A DNA stretch of 6,435 bases, from the NCBI GenBank assembly GCA_029256645.1, contig JAQSXM010000205.1:1-6435 (forward strand), read 5' to 3'. Under the pieces are notes generated by a model that did no database searches, was not told the DNA's origin, and saw nothing but the letters and a program-made list of their open reading frames with translations. Below, in pieces: positions 1 through 5,305 of the stretch. How positions within the stretch are numbered: position 1 is the first letter of the stretch; each line of letters opens with the position of its first letter. The DNA comes from Sporomusa sp. (GTDB lineage: Bacteria > Bacillota_C > Negativicutes > Sporomusales > Sporomusaceae). A program made the position numbers and the translations under genes.

Positions 1-171
1 TCTTTCTTCCGGCGCTTTATCAATTTGATCATAGGCCATGAACTCGGCTCCGCCGTGTTTGGACAGGGTCATGGTGATTGCGGCAGTCAGCGAGGTTTTA
101 CCATGATCGACGTGACCAATAGTACCAATATTTACGTGGGGTTTGTTTCTTTCAAACTTTTTCTTAGCCAT
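1..171 (-). CDS. tuf: Elongation factor Tu, N-terminal 57 codons (partial at window edge)
   Basis: EF-Tu is the GTPase that carries aminoacyl-tRNA to the ribosomal A site in the cytoplasm. Only the first 57 residues are in the window; the gene runs off the left edge. The start [19 protein letters not shown] and the P-loop GHVDHGKT at residues 19-26 are diagnostic of the GTP-binding domain. The ATG at 169-171 follows a strong ribosome site (GGGAGGT on the minus strand, complement at 182-188) with about 9 nt spacing. It lies downstream of a five-tRNA operon, but a strong terminator at 301-341 separates them. Its own promoter should therefore lie in 172-300. That stretch is AT-rich and I find no convincing -35/-10 pair there; TTGTAA-17-ATTATT is the best weak candidate. 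Product assignment is certain; whether this is the only tuf copy cannot be told. Confidence 0.97.
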   Translation of the reverse strand, partial: MAKKKFERNKPHVNIGTIGHVDHGKTSLTAAITMTLSKHGGAEFMAYDQIDKAPEER

Positions 172-300
172 TTGAGTGTTACCTCCCTTTAAATATCTTT
201 ATCATATTATGTATTAACACAAATAATCAGCAGTATACATCATTTTACAAAGCTAGATTATTCTATCTACGCAGCAAAATTCCTGCTATAACTAGTAATA

Positions 301-341
301 AAAATAAAAAACCTTGCAGTTATTGCAAGGTTTTTTATTTT
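301..341 (-). terminator. Intrinsic terminator ending the tRNA operon, upstream of tuf
   Basis: A perfect 18-bp inverted repeat (301-318 with 324-341) encloses a 5-nt loop. The core is ACCTTGCA/TGCAAGGT, flanked by A-rich and T-rich runs, so on the minus strand the GC core is followed by TTTTTTATTTT. It starts 4 nt after the encoded CCA of tRNA-Met. The symmetry would let it work on either strand. It should largely uncouple tuf from the tRNA operon. Confidence 0.93.
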
Positions 342-345
342 AGTG

Positions 346-422
346 TGGTGGCGGCGCAGGGATTTGAACCCCGGACACTTCGGGTATGAACCGAATGCTC
401 TAGCCAGCTGAGCTACGCCGCC
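346..422 (-). tRNA. tRNA-Met (CAU), elongator
   Basis: This is a 77-nt cloverleaf with a fully paired acceptor stem (GGCGGCG/CGCCGCC), discriminator A and an encoded CCA. The D arm is GCTC...GAGC, the anticodon stem is TTCGG/CCGAA around loop TTCATAC (anticodon CAT), and the T loop is TTCAAAT. The paired first acceptor position and the absence of the three G-C pairs typical of initiators make it an elongator. The sequence resembles Firmicute tRNA-Met(m) more than the CAU-reading tRNA-Ile2, so lysidine modification is not expected. It is the last gene of the operon, 9 nt after tRNA-Thr(GGU). Confidence 0.95.
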
Positions 423-431
423 ATATTGAGA

Positions 432-507
432 TGGAGCTAGTGACCGGGATTGAACCGGTGACCTTATCCTTACCAAGGATACGCTCTACCGACTGAGCTA
501 CACCAGC
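432..507 (-). tRNA. tRNA-Thr (GGU)
   Basis: This is a 76-nt cloverleaf with acceptor GCTGGTG/CACTAGC (one G-T pair), discriminator T and an encoded CCA. The anticodon stem TATCC/GGATA surrounds loop TTGGTAA, giving anticodon GGT, which reads ACC and ACU codons. The T loop is TTCAATC. It is the fourth gene of the operon and the direct neighbour of tRNA-Met; the 250-bp spacer before it (toward tRNA-fMet) is the longest in the cluster. Confidence 0.97.
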
Positions 508-515
508 AAGTAGCG

Positions 516-638
516 CCAAACGACTTATGAACGCCCATCTGCGTTGTTGTCACTGCGGGCGCTTGCTTACGCACCCCAGTGCGCCGCGCTTCACGTCCTC
601 GTTTCCGCCTAGCATCTGGACATTCCTAAGCCGTTTTG
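516..638. repeat. GC-rich element with imperfect terminal inverted repeats inside the tRNA operon
   Basis: The ends at 516-536 and 618-638 are inverted copies: 16 of 21 positions pair, including blocks AAACG/CGTTT, CTTA/TAAG and GAA/TTC. The 81 bp between them are GC-rich and hold further hairpin potential (CACTG at 551-555 with CAGTG at 577-581, around GGG/CCC). CATCTG occurs just inside both ends in direct orientation (536-541 and 613-618). There is no open reading frame of note. The composition differs from the AT-rich DNA on either side. It looks like a small non-coding interspersed repeat (MITE-like or a structured RNA insert); copy number elsewhere cannot be judged from this window. Confidence 0.5.
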
Positions 639-689
639 CGGCTGAGTGGTAGATATTCGGCTTGTCGCAGATAACATGGGTTTTGGTTC

Positions 690-747
690 TTTATAAAGCT
701 GTGCTTTATAAATTCAGGATAATTCAGGACTGAATTTAACAAAGCAC
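690..747. repeat. Nest of overlapping, mutually exclusive hairpins between tRNA-fMet and tRNA-Thr(GGU)
   Basis: Three inverted repeats share sequence. Hairpin A is a perfect 10-bp stem (690-699 with 703-712, core TTTATAAAGC) with a 3-nt loop. Hairpin B pairs GTGCTTT..TAAATTCAG at 701-717 with 730-747, 16 bp with one small internal loop. Hairpin C pairs AATTCAG at 721-727 with CTGAATT at 730-736. A and B use the same segment (703-712) and cannot form together; B and C also compete. AATTCAGG is directly repeated at 711-718 and 721-728. No T-run follows on either strand, so this is not an ordinary intrinsic terminator. In the tRNA transcript it lies about 10 nt past the 3' end of tRNA-fMet. Confidence 0.6.
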
Positions 748-757
748 GTTAATTACT

Positions 758-833
<76 letters not shown>

Positions 834-857
834 ATATTCAGTGGACAAAGATAGTTT

Positions 858-942
858 TGGTGGAGGGAGGTGGATTCGAACCACCGAAGTCGTAGACGGC
901 AGATTTACAGTCTGCTCCCTTTAGCCACTCGGGAATCCCTCC
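858..942 (-). tRNA. tRNA-Tyr (GUA), class II
   Basis: This is an 85-nt class II tRNA with acceptor GGAGGGA/TCCCTCC, discriminator A and an encoded CCA. The anticodon stem GCAGA/TCTGC surrounds loop CTGTAAA, giving anticodon GTA. A long variable arm (about 13 nt, CGTCTACGACTTC) separates the anticodon stem from the T arm (GGTGG TTCGAAT CCACC), as expected for bacterial tRNA-Tyr. It is the second gene of the operon. Confidence 0.97.
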
Positions 943-1052
943 GGTAATAACGCAACTCACTATTAGGATGTTCTTCGCTAACGCTTGGAACTAAGCGATT
1001 CGCGCCAATCAGTCTTCGCCTCTCGGCTCGCCTTCTTGAGCTCTCAGCTTAA
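943..1052. other. 110-bp spacer in the tRNA operon with a small hairpin
   Basis: This spacer between tRNA-Thr(UGU) and tRNA-Tyr holds no gene. A hairpin at 980-1000 (AACGCTT with AAGCGATT, one bulged base) is the only clear structure. The part at 1001-1050 is GC-richer, with repeated GGCGA-type words on the minus strand. It might be a degraded repeat, but I could not align it convincingly with the element at 516-638. Confidence 0.4.
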
Positions 1053-1128
1053 TGGAGCTGGCGAGAGGAATTGAACCCCCAACCTGCTGATTACAAGTCA
1101 GCTGCTCTACCAATTGAGCTACGCCAGC
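1053..1128 (-). tRNA. tRNA-Thr (UGU)
   Basis: This is a 76-nt cloverleaf with acceptor GCTGGCG/CGCCAGC, discriminator T and an encoded CCA. The anticodon stem GCTGA/TCAGC surrounds loop CTTGTAA, giving anticodon TGT, which reads ACA and related codons. The T loop is TTCAATT. It is the first gene of the operon, about 30 nt downstream of the predicted transcription start. Confidence 0.97.
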
Positions 1129-1165
1129 ATCTTTTCCTAGGTTGCCTTGTCTAGTGACAAAACAT

Positions 1166-1194
1166 ATTATATAATAACCAAGATGCTGTGTCAA
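1166..1194 (-). promoter_or_regulatory. Perfect-consensus sigma-A promoter of the tRNA operon
   Basis: On the minus strand TTGACA (1189-1194) and TATAAT (1166-1171) are separated by exactly 17 bp, a perfect match to the housekeeping sigma-A/sigma-70 consensus. The start point should fall near 1158-1160. A G at 1158 lies 8 nt past the -10; if used, initiation with GTP would fit the GTP-sensing control known for rRNA/tRNA promoters of Firmicutes (inference). A 5-bp dyad, TTGTC/GACAA at 1147-1151 and 1156-1160, sits exactly at the start. Confidence 0.93.
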
Positions 1195-1201
1195 TATTTT
1201 T

Positions 1202-1249
1202 TTACTGGTAATTTTACGGTAAGAATCGAGCATAGATCATTACCGGTAA
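1202..1249. repeat. Three TTAC(C)GGTAA-like palindromes upstream of the tRNA promoter
   Basis: TTACTGGTAA (1202-1211), TTACGGTAA (1214-1222) and TTACCGGTAA (1240-1249) lie between the cheX terminator and the -35 box of the tRNA promoter. The last is a perfect palindrome, extended to 12 bp as ATTACCGGTAAT at 1239-1250. They occupy the place where UP elements or activator sites are found. Whether any protein binds is unknown. Confidence 0.5.
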
Positions 1250-1255
1250 TAGGCT

Positions 1256-1291
1256 GTAAAAACACGGCTTTAGCGTGAGCCGTGTTTTTTT
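1256..1291 (-). terminator. Intrinsic terminator after cheX
   Basis: A 12-bp perfect stem (1258-1269 with 1278-1289, core ACACGGCT/AGCCGTGT) has an 8-nt loop. On the minus strand it starts within a few bases of the cheX stop codon and ends in TTTTTA. The plus strand also shows a T7 run, so it may act in both directions. Confidence 0.92.
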
Positions 1292-1753
1292 CTATGCCCC
1301 CAGTCCGACATTTACCTCGATAAGCTCAGAATCAACCATTAAACTGAGCGCCAAATACTTATTATGGCTGACCCGCACTGTATATTCAGTTCCCACAACA
1401 ATGCTGGGCGGCGAGATATCTACTGCCAATCCCTGCTTTTCGAAATTAGTAGCGGCATTAGCAGTAACCATATTTACCATTTCCGAGATTGCACTTTGCG
1501 CCATTTCATCCATCTCAGGCACCGGCATACCCATCATAATTGTTGAGGCAACCTTTTTAGCGGTATCTGCAGACATATTGTAGGCCACATTTCCTTTAAT
1601 TCCTTTGGTGATTCCAATGAGCACAGTGACCCCTTGACTCGCTAATACTTGTTCCTTAACCGCTAGCCCACGCCGGTTAATTTCCTTAAAGCCTAATTGC
1701 GGTAAAATCGTGGTTATTGCTTCTAAGAATGGATTGATTAATTTTACGTCCAA
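1292..1753 (-). CDS. cheX: CheX-family CheY-P phosphatase
   Basis: This 153-residue protein belongs to the CheC/CheX/FliY phosphatases, which dephosphorylate the chemotaxis response regulator CheY-P in the cytoplasm. The active-site signature (D/S)-x3-E-x2-N is present as SAISEMVN: Ser87, Glu91 and Asn94, with the conserved proline about 21 residues later (Pro116). One copy of the signature and the length fit CheX rather than CheC, which has two. The start is TTG at 1751-1753, chosen because GGAGGG (complement at 1763-1768) precedes it by 9 nt and MDVKLINPFLEA is the usual CheX beginning. It follows uppP after 79 bp with no clear terminator between, so it may share the Nudix-uppP transcript. 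No other chemotaxis gene is nearby. Related CheX-like proteins also occur as general response-regulator phosphatases, so the exact partner is not certain. Confidence 0.88.
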   Translation of the reverse strand: MDVKLINPFLEAITTILPQLGFKEINRRGLAVKEQVLASQGVTVLIGITKGIKGNVAYNMSADTAKKVASTIMMGMPVPEMDEMAQSAISEMVNMVTANAATNFEKQGLAVDISPPSIVVGTEYTVRVSHNKYLALSLMVDSELIEVNVGLGA

Positions 1754-1832
1754 AACAATACTCCCTCCAACATATCAATATCAGTTTAGCTATCACTTAA
1801 TTAATAATAGGAACGAAAACATATATTTCGAT

Positions 1833-2633
1833 TTAGCGTAAAAAGAAATAGTAATAGGATATCCCGGCTACACCAAACCGGTAATAGGCAAACGATGCCA
1901 GTGTAGAGTTATTAAGGAACCGCAAGAACCAAACAATCGATATATATGCGGTAATGAACGCAACAACAAATCCGATGGCAAACATGGCAAAATCATCAAC
2001 GCTCAGCTTATTCCATATTTGCATTAAGTCATACACACACGCCACTAACATAAGCGGCACAGCAATAATAAAAGAAAACTCGGCTGCTGCTTTGCGACTC
2101 ATCCCTAAGAATAGGCCCCCGGCAATTGTTGAGCCCGAGCGGGAAAAACCTGGCCAGAGAGATAAAATTTGAAACAAGCCCACGAAAAAGGCCTGTTTGA
2201 TTGTCATCTTATCAACATCATTGGTTACTGGACGCTGTGAGATTTTTTCGGCTACAAGCATGAGAATAGCACCCACGATTAGCCCGATAATAACTGTGTA
2301 AGGAGAGAAAAGGTATGTTTTAATGAATTCATGCAGAAGATACCCGAGCCCCATTACCGGAATAATCCCGGCTAACACATGCATAGCTGTCAGACTGCCA
2401 CCAAAGTTATTTAGGGTTCGGGGCCTAAGCATGGCCAAAAATTTATCCCTGTATAAAATAAACACTGATAAAATAGCGCCTAATTGGATAAACACCTCAA
2501 ATACAGATGCTTTTTCCCCTTCAAACCCCAATAATGCACCTACTAAAATCATATGTCCGGTCGAAGAAATTGGCAAAAACTCAGTCAATCCTTCAACAAT
2601 ACCAATAATGACTGCAATTATATTGTCACTCAC
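1833..2633 (-). CDS. uppP: Undecaprenyl-diphosphatase (UppP/BacA)
   Basis: This membrane enzyme removes a phosphate from undecaprenyl diphosphate so that the lipid carrier can be reused for peptidoglycan and other wall polymers; extra copies give bacitracin resistance. The 266-residue length is normal. The N-terminal motif VEGLTEFLPISSTGH spans residues 13-27, with the paired glutamates Glu14 and Glu18 and His27. The second active-site motif, PGFSRSGST, is at 161-169 with Arg165. Several hydrophobic helices fill the rest, as expected for an integral membrane protein. The start is GTG at 2631-2633, 4 bp after the stop of the Nudix gene; it gives the usual family N terminus, and the next Met (residue 28) would remove catalytic residues. 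The tight spacing suggests translational coupling with the Nudix gene. Confidence 0.96.
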   Translation of the reverse strand: MSDNIIAVIIGIVEGLTEFLPISSTGHMILVGALLGFEGEKASVFEVFIQLGAILSVFILYRDKFLAMLRPRTLNNFGGSLTAMHVLAGIIPVMGLGYLLHEFIKTYLFSPYTVIIGLIVGAILMLVAEKISQRPVTNDVDKMTIKQAFFVGLFQILSLWPGFSRSGSTIAGGLFLGMSRKAAAEFSFIIAVPLMLVACVYDLMQIWNKLSVDDFAMFAIGFVVAFITAYISIVWFLRFLNNSTLASFAYYRFGVAGISYYYFFLR

Positions 2634-2637
2634 TGGG

Positions 2638-3162
2638 TCACTTCCCTCTTAATTGTTTGTTATTTTCCGCCTGCAGCATACTTATTACCTGGGTATCTGT
2701 AGGAAAAGCAAGCTCTGGCACCGAATCAAGCGGAAAGTAGGCTACCTGATCTAAATCATCGCCTGGGCAAAGGGTGCCGCCGGCTACTTGGGCCATAAAC
2801 CAAACACCAACAGTGTGAACAGCTGGATTATGAAAGTTGGACAAGACCGTATACACCTGCCCCGGCTCAATAACTAACCCGGTTTCTTCCAGAAACTCAC
2901 GTTTGACAGCATCGCGGATATCTTCATCATATTCCACATAGCCGCAGGGTATGCACCATAGCCCGGAATAACTGGCATTAGCAGCCCGCCTCCCCAGCAA
3001 AATAGTTCCGTCTTGCCTTACAATTGCAGCAACCCCCACAATCGGGTTTTCATAAACAGTATATGCACACTTGCTACATACTAAGCGTTCGCGTTCGCCA
3101 GCCTGGCGAAAATTTAATTGACCGCCACACTTAGGACAAAAATTATATCGCTGTTGTTTCAT
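2638..3162 (-). CDS. Nudix hydrolase with N-terminal zinc ribbon
   Basis: This 174-residue cytoplasmic enzyme should hydrolyse a nucleoside diphosphate linked to another moiety. Residues 9-32 form a zinc ribbon with two CxxC pairs (Cys9/Cys12 and Cys29/Cys32), like the one in NudC-type NADH pyrophosphatases. The Nudix box is complete: Gly74, Glu80, then REFLEETGL at 88-96, matching Gx5Ex7REUxEExGU with the metal-binding glutamates. It lacks the extra N-terminal domain and length of true NudC, so the substrate (ADP-ribose, NADH or another dinucleotide) is open. The ATG at 3160-3162 follows a perfect AAGGAGGT (complement at 3167-3174). It is the first gene of a likely Nudix-uppP-cheX operon; its stop is only 4 bp before the uppP start. 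Confidence 0.93.
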   Translation of the reverse strand: MKQQRYNFCPKCGGQLNFRQAGERERLVCSKCAYTVYENPIVGVAAIVRQDGTILLGRRAANASYSGLWCIPCGYVEYDEDIRDAVKREFLEETGLVIEPGQVYTVLSNFHNPAVHTVGVWFMAQVAGGTLCPGDDLDQVAYFPLDSVPELAFPTDTQVISMLQAENNKQLRGK

Positions 3163-3193
3163 CGCTACCTCCTTCGGACACAGACATGTTCCT

Positions 3194-3225
3194 ATTTTAC
3201 CATATTTCGACTAAATATCCTGCAA
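3194..3225 (-). promoter_or_regulatory. Candidate promoter of the Nudix-uppP operon, with internal dyad
   Basis: On the minus strand an extended -10 (TGGTAAAAT, 3194-3202) lies about 30 nt before the Nudix ribosome site. The best sigma-A -35, TTGCAG (3220-3225), is at a poor 20-bp distance. Overlapping it, GCAGGATAT (3215-3223) fits the SigH -35 consensus RnAGGAWWW, with only a partial -10 match (ATGGTAAAA). A 6-bp dyad, ATATTT/AAATAT (3202-3207 and 3213-3218), fills the spacer and could be an operator. Location is reasonable; the sigma factor is not decided. Confidence 0.4.
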
Positions 3226-3249
3226 CATGTAGAAAATTTAATATTTTTC

Positions 3250-3297
3250 ACAAGAAAAACCCGGGGCTTTAGTGTAAAAACACATTATGCTCCCGGG
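3250..3297 (-). terminator. Intrinsic terminator overlapping the end of the DUF421 gene
   Basis: CCCGGG at 3292-3297 pairs with CCCGGG at 3260-3265, extended inward by GC/GC with a bulge and capped by a GTGT/ACAC inner stem around TTTT. On the minus strand TTTTTC follows. The 5' arm lies inside the last codons of the DUF421 gene, whose stop (3269-3271) falls within the hairpin. Confidence 0.85.
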
Positions 3298-3973
3298 CAT
3301 CATCATGAATCACATGCAGCCGTTTATTTTGATCCATAAATGCTATAAAAACATTGTGGATACTGTTTAGATGCTGACAACGAAATTCTTCAATCTGCTG
3401 CGATGAAAAACCCATATCAGCCAGCGCTTTCTCCTGCAGTTTTCCCTCTAGTATTACAGGCACAAGAATGCTGTTCGGGGTAACATTAAAATTAACCTGG
3501 CTTGGTGTTATTGGCAAATGTTCGGCTCGTTTGAGCACGCTTAGTTTACCATGTGGTTCCAAAATAGCAAACTCCACGATAGTAATGTCAAAGACATCTT
3601 TTTCACGCAACAGCTGCAACAGGGTTTCTACCGGCATATGTATTTTGCGCAGGCTTTCCTTAATTATTTGGCCGTTTTCGACCATCACCAGGGGCTTAAA
3701 GTTTATTTTGTGGTTAACTGGGCGAATTTTGATGCTTAACCAGCCGAAGAACAGTTGCATCCCACCCAGCGCCAACAAGGCAATTAGCGAGCTTGCAAGT
3801 TCAATCCGGTGATCAACAATAAGCGCACCTGCCACTGCACCGATAGTAATTGATGTCAAAAAATCAAATGAGCTAAGCTCACCCAACTGACGGCGGCCGA
3901 TTGTCAGCATAATGACAAGCAATACACCCATACCCGCAACTACCCTAAACAGAGTAATGCCTAACGTTTCCAT
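3269..3973 (-). CDS. DUF421 / YetF-family membrane protein
   Basis: This 234-residue protein has the DUF421 (YetF/YcaP) layout: three N-terminal membrane helices (about residues 7-25, 36-53 and 59-79) and a cytoplasmic C-terminal domain. The family motif GRRQLGELSSFDF is at 26-38 and is followed by the conserved helix LTSITIGAVAGA. The segment from about 94 to 111 (PLVMVENGQIIKESLRKI) matches the usual start of the soluble domain. Function is not established for most members; relatives in spore formers are linked to germination and spore membrane properties, which is only suggestive here. The ATG at 3971-3973 has GGAGGG (complement at 3979-3984) with 5 nt spacing; this site sits in the loop of a short CGCAG/CTGCG stem (3974-3990). 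It lies 73 bp after pfkA with no clear terminator between, so co-transcription is possible. Confidence 0.88.
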   Translation of the reverse strand: METLGITLFRVVAGMGVLLVIMLTIGRRQLGELSSFDFLTSITIGAVAGALIVDHRIELASSLIALLALGGMQLFFGWLSIKIRPVNHKINFKPLVMVENGQIIKESLRKIHMPVETLLQLLREKDVFDITIVEFAILEPHGKLSVLKRAEHLPITPSQVNFNVTPNSILVPVILEGKLQEKALADMGFSSQQIEEFRCQHLNSIHNVFIAFMDQNKRLHVIHDDAREHNVFLH

Positions 3974-4046
3974 CGCAGCCCTCCACTGCGCGGATGCATA
4001 AAACCACGCACTATTTAGAGCTTAGTATAACCTAAGTGCAGTTTTT

Positions 4047-5144
4047 CTAATCACCAAAACAAATACCGATTGCCCGCCCAGCGATTAAGAGTTCATTATC
4101 AATTGTGACATTATTTGCTTTGCCGGCAATATCAACAATTGGCACACGAATAATCTGATTTTTCTGCAGGGCCACCATGATCCCGAAGGCCCCCTCCAAT
4201 ATACATTGAGCCGCTGCCACACCGTAACGTGTTGAAAGCACCCGGTCAAAAGCTGTTGGTGTACCCCCTCGCTGAACATGTCCCAGTACAGTGCAGCGAG
4301 ACTCCATTCCTGTAAGCGCCTCAATCTGTCTAGCCAGTTTTTCACCGATGCCGCCTAAGCGTACTTTCTCATGACTGCCTTCGACAATACGCGCTATTGA
4401 TATTTCCCCGCCTTGAGCATAAGCACCTTCAGCAATAACAATCAAGCTGAACTGCCGTCCACGCAGCTGGCGTTCTTTGATCTTGGCAATAACCGATTCT
4501 GTATTAAAGGGGATCTCTGGAATGAGGATACAGTCAGCACCACCCGCCAGGCCTGCATGTAAAGCAATCCAGCCGGCATATCTGCCCATCACTTCAAGTA
4601 CCATGACCCGGTGATGGGATTCAGCGGTAGTATGTAGCCTGTCAAGGGCATCAGTAGCCACGCCAACAGCAGTATCAAACCCGAAAGTCCGTTCAGTATC
4701 AGGTATGTCGTTGTCAATGGTTTTCGGAACAGCGACTACCGGTAAACCCATTTGATAGAATTCAGCAGCAATTTTAAGAGTACCATCACCACCAATAACA
4801 ACAAGAGCCTCAATCCCTGCCTGCCGCAGGTTATCCAGAGCGTGAGCCGACATATCTTTATAAACGATTTCCCCAGCCTCCGTTTGAGGGTAGCTGAATG
4901 GATTATCACGGTTGGTGGTCCCTAGCATAGTCCCCCCACGGGGCAAAATACCCGCAACACTCTCGTCGGTCAATTGAATCATTTTATTTTCAACCATTCC
5001 GCCAAACCCATTTTTAATTCCCCAGACTGCCAATCCCCTCCCCAGCGCCGTTCTAACAACAGCCCGAATTACAGCATTAAGGCCGGGCGCATCGCCACCA
5101 CCGGTCAGTATTGCAATGGTTTTCACCTTATTCACATTATCCAT
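4047..5144 (-). CDS. pfkA: 6-phosphofructokinase, ATP-type active site
   Basis: This enzyme phosphorylates fructose 6-phosphate to fructose 1,6-bisphosphate, the committed step of glycolysis. Residues GGGDAPGLN (15-23) and GGDGT (118-122) form the nucleotide site; PKTIDND (140-146) holds the catalytic Asp144; MGRYAG (186-191), PEIPF (209-213) and QRGG (291-294) line the sugar site. Gly121 is the residue that marks ATP-dependent enzymes (Asp in PPi-dependent ones). Lys141, where Bacillus and E. coli PfkA have Gly, and the length of 365 (about 320 in PfkA) point to the mixed-substrate group III rather than the classic allosteric group. Asp204 replaces the effector-site Glu of classic PfkA, so ADP/PEP control may differ (inference). 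The ATG at 5142-5144 follows GAGGTGA (complement at 5152-5158). It lies 154 bp after sigH and has its own upstream region. Confidence 0.95.
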   Translation of the reverse strand: MDNVNKVKTIAILTGGGDAPGLNAVIRAVVRTALGRGLAVWGIKNGFGGMVENKMIQLTDESVAGILPRGGTMLGTTNRDNPFSYPQTEAGEIVYKDMSAHALDNLRQAGIEALVVIGGDGTLKIAAEFYQMGLPVVAVPKTIDNDIPDTERTFGFDTAVGVATDALDRLHTTAESHHRVMVLEVMGRYAGWIALHAGLAGGADCILIPEIPFNTESVIAKIKERQLRGRQFSLIVIAEGAYAQGGEISIARIVEGSHEKVRLGGIGEKLARQIEALTGMESRCTVLGHVQRGGTPTAFDRVLSTRYGVAAAQCILEGAFGIMVALQKNQIIRVPIVDIAGKANNVTIDNELLIAGRAIGICFGD

Positions 5145-5187
5145 ATATTAATCACCTCATCTAAGTTTCTATATGTTCCATGTTAGC

Positions 5188-5218
5188 AAATTAGCAGGGG
5201 CAGCGTTTATTACATCAA
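5188..5218 (-). promoter_or_regulatory. Weak candidate promoter for pfkA
   Basis: On the minus strand TTGATG (5213-5218) and an extended -10 TGCTAATTT (TAATTT at 5188-5193) are 19 bp apart, about 45 nt before the pfkA start. The spacing is longer than ideal. The preceding sigH terminator implies that some promoter must lie in 5145-5272, and this is the best pair I can find. Confidence 0.3.
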
Positions 5219-5272
5219 CACCCTAAGACGCATGTACATACTTTAGCGAGTTATATATATTAGGAGAACATA

Positions 5273-5305
5273 AGAAAAAATGACACCGACTAATGGTGTC
5301 ATTTT
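5273..5305 (-). terminator. Intrinsic terminator overlapping the sigH stop codon
   Basis: An 11-bp stem (AAAATGACACC at 5277-5287 with its complement at 5295-5305) has a 7-nt loop and is followed on the minus strand by TTTTTT. The 5' arm includes the last sigH codons and its TGA stop, so the gene ends inside the hairpin. It separates sigH from pfkA. Confidence 0.9.

Noticed and set aside
346..422. Reading the CAU tRNA as lysidine-modified tRNA-Ile2
   Set aside because: Acceptor and anticodon arms match Firmicute elongator tRNA-Met better than tRNA-Ile2 as remembered; not absolute without a covariance model.
267..476. 69-codon minus-strand frame with GGVAQLARAFG
   Set aside because: It runs through tRNA-Thr(GGU), tRNA-Met and the terminator, so it is a tRNA shadow.
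690..747. Intrinsic terminator within the tRNA operon
   Set aside because: The stems are AT-rich and no T-run follows on either strand.
1009..1233. 74-codon minus-strand frame with GVAQLVEQLTCNQQVGGSIP
   Set aside because: This is a known false protein made by translating a tRNA gene; it runs across tRNA-Thr(UGU) and its promoter.
1814..1830. CGAAA/TTTCG hairpin after uppP as a terminator
   Set aside because: Only a 5-bp AT-rich stem without a proper T-tract; cheX may be read through from uppP.
2323..2652. 109-codon plus-strand frame, and similar plus-strand frames at 1275-1583, 3118-3339, 3468-3812 and 5293-5565
   Set aside because: They are antisense to well-identified genes (uppP, cheX, Nudix/DUF421, sigH) and show no recognisable domain.
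4006..4040. Terminator between pfkA and the DUF421 gene (GCACT/AGTGC with inner CTTAG/CTAAG)
   Set aside because: The stems are short and interrupted and no T-run follows on the minus strand, so I do not call a terminator.
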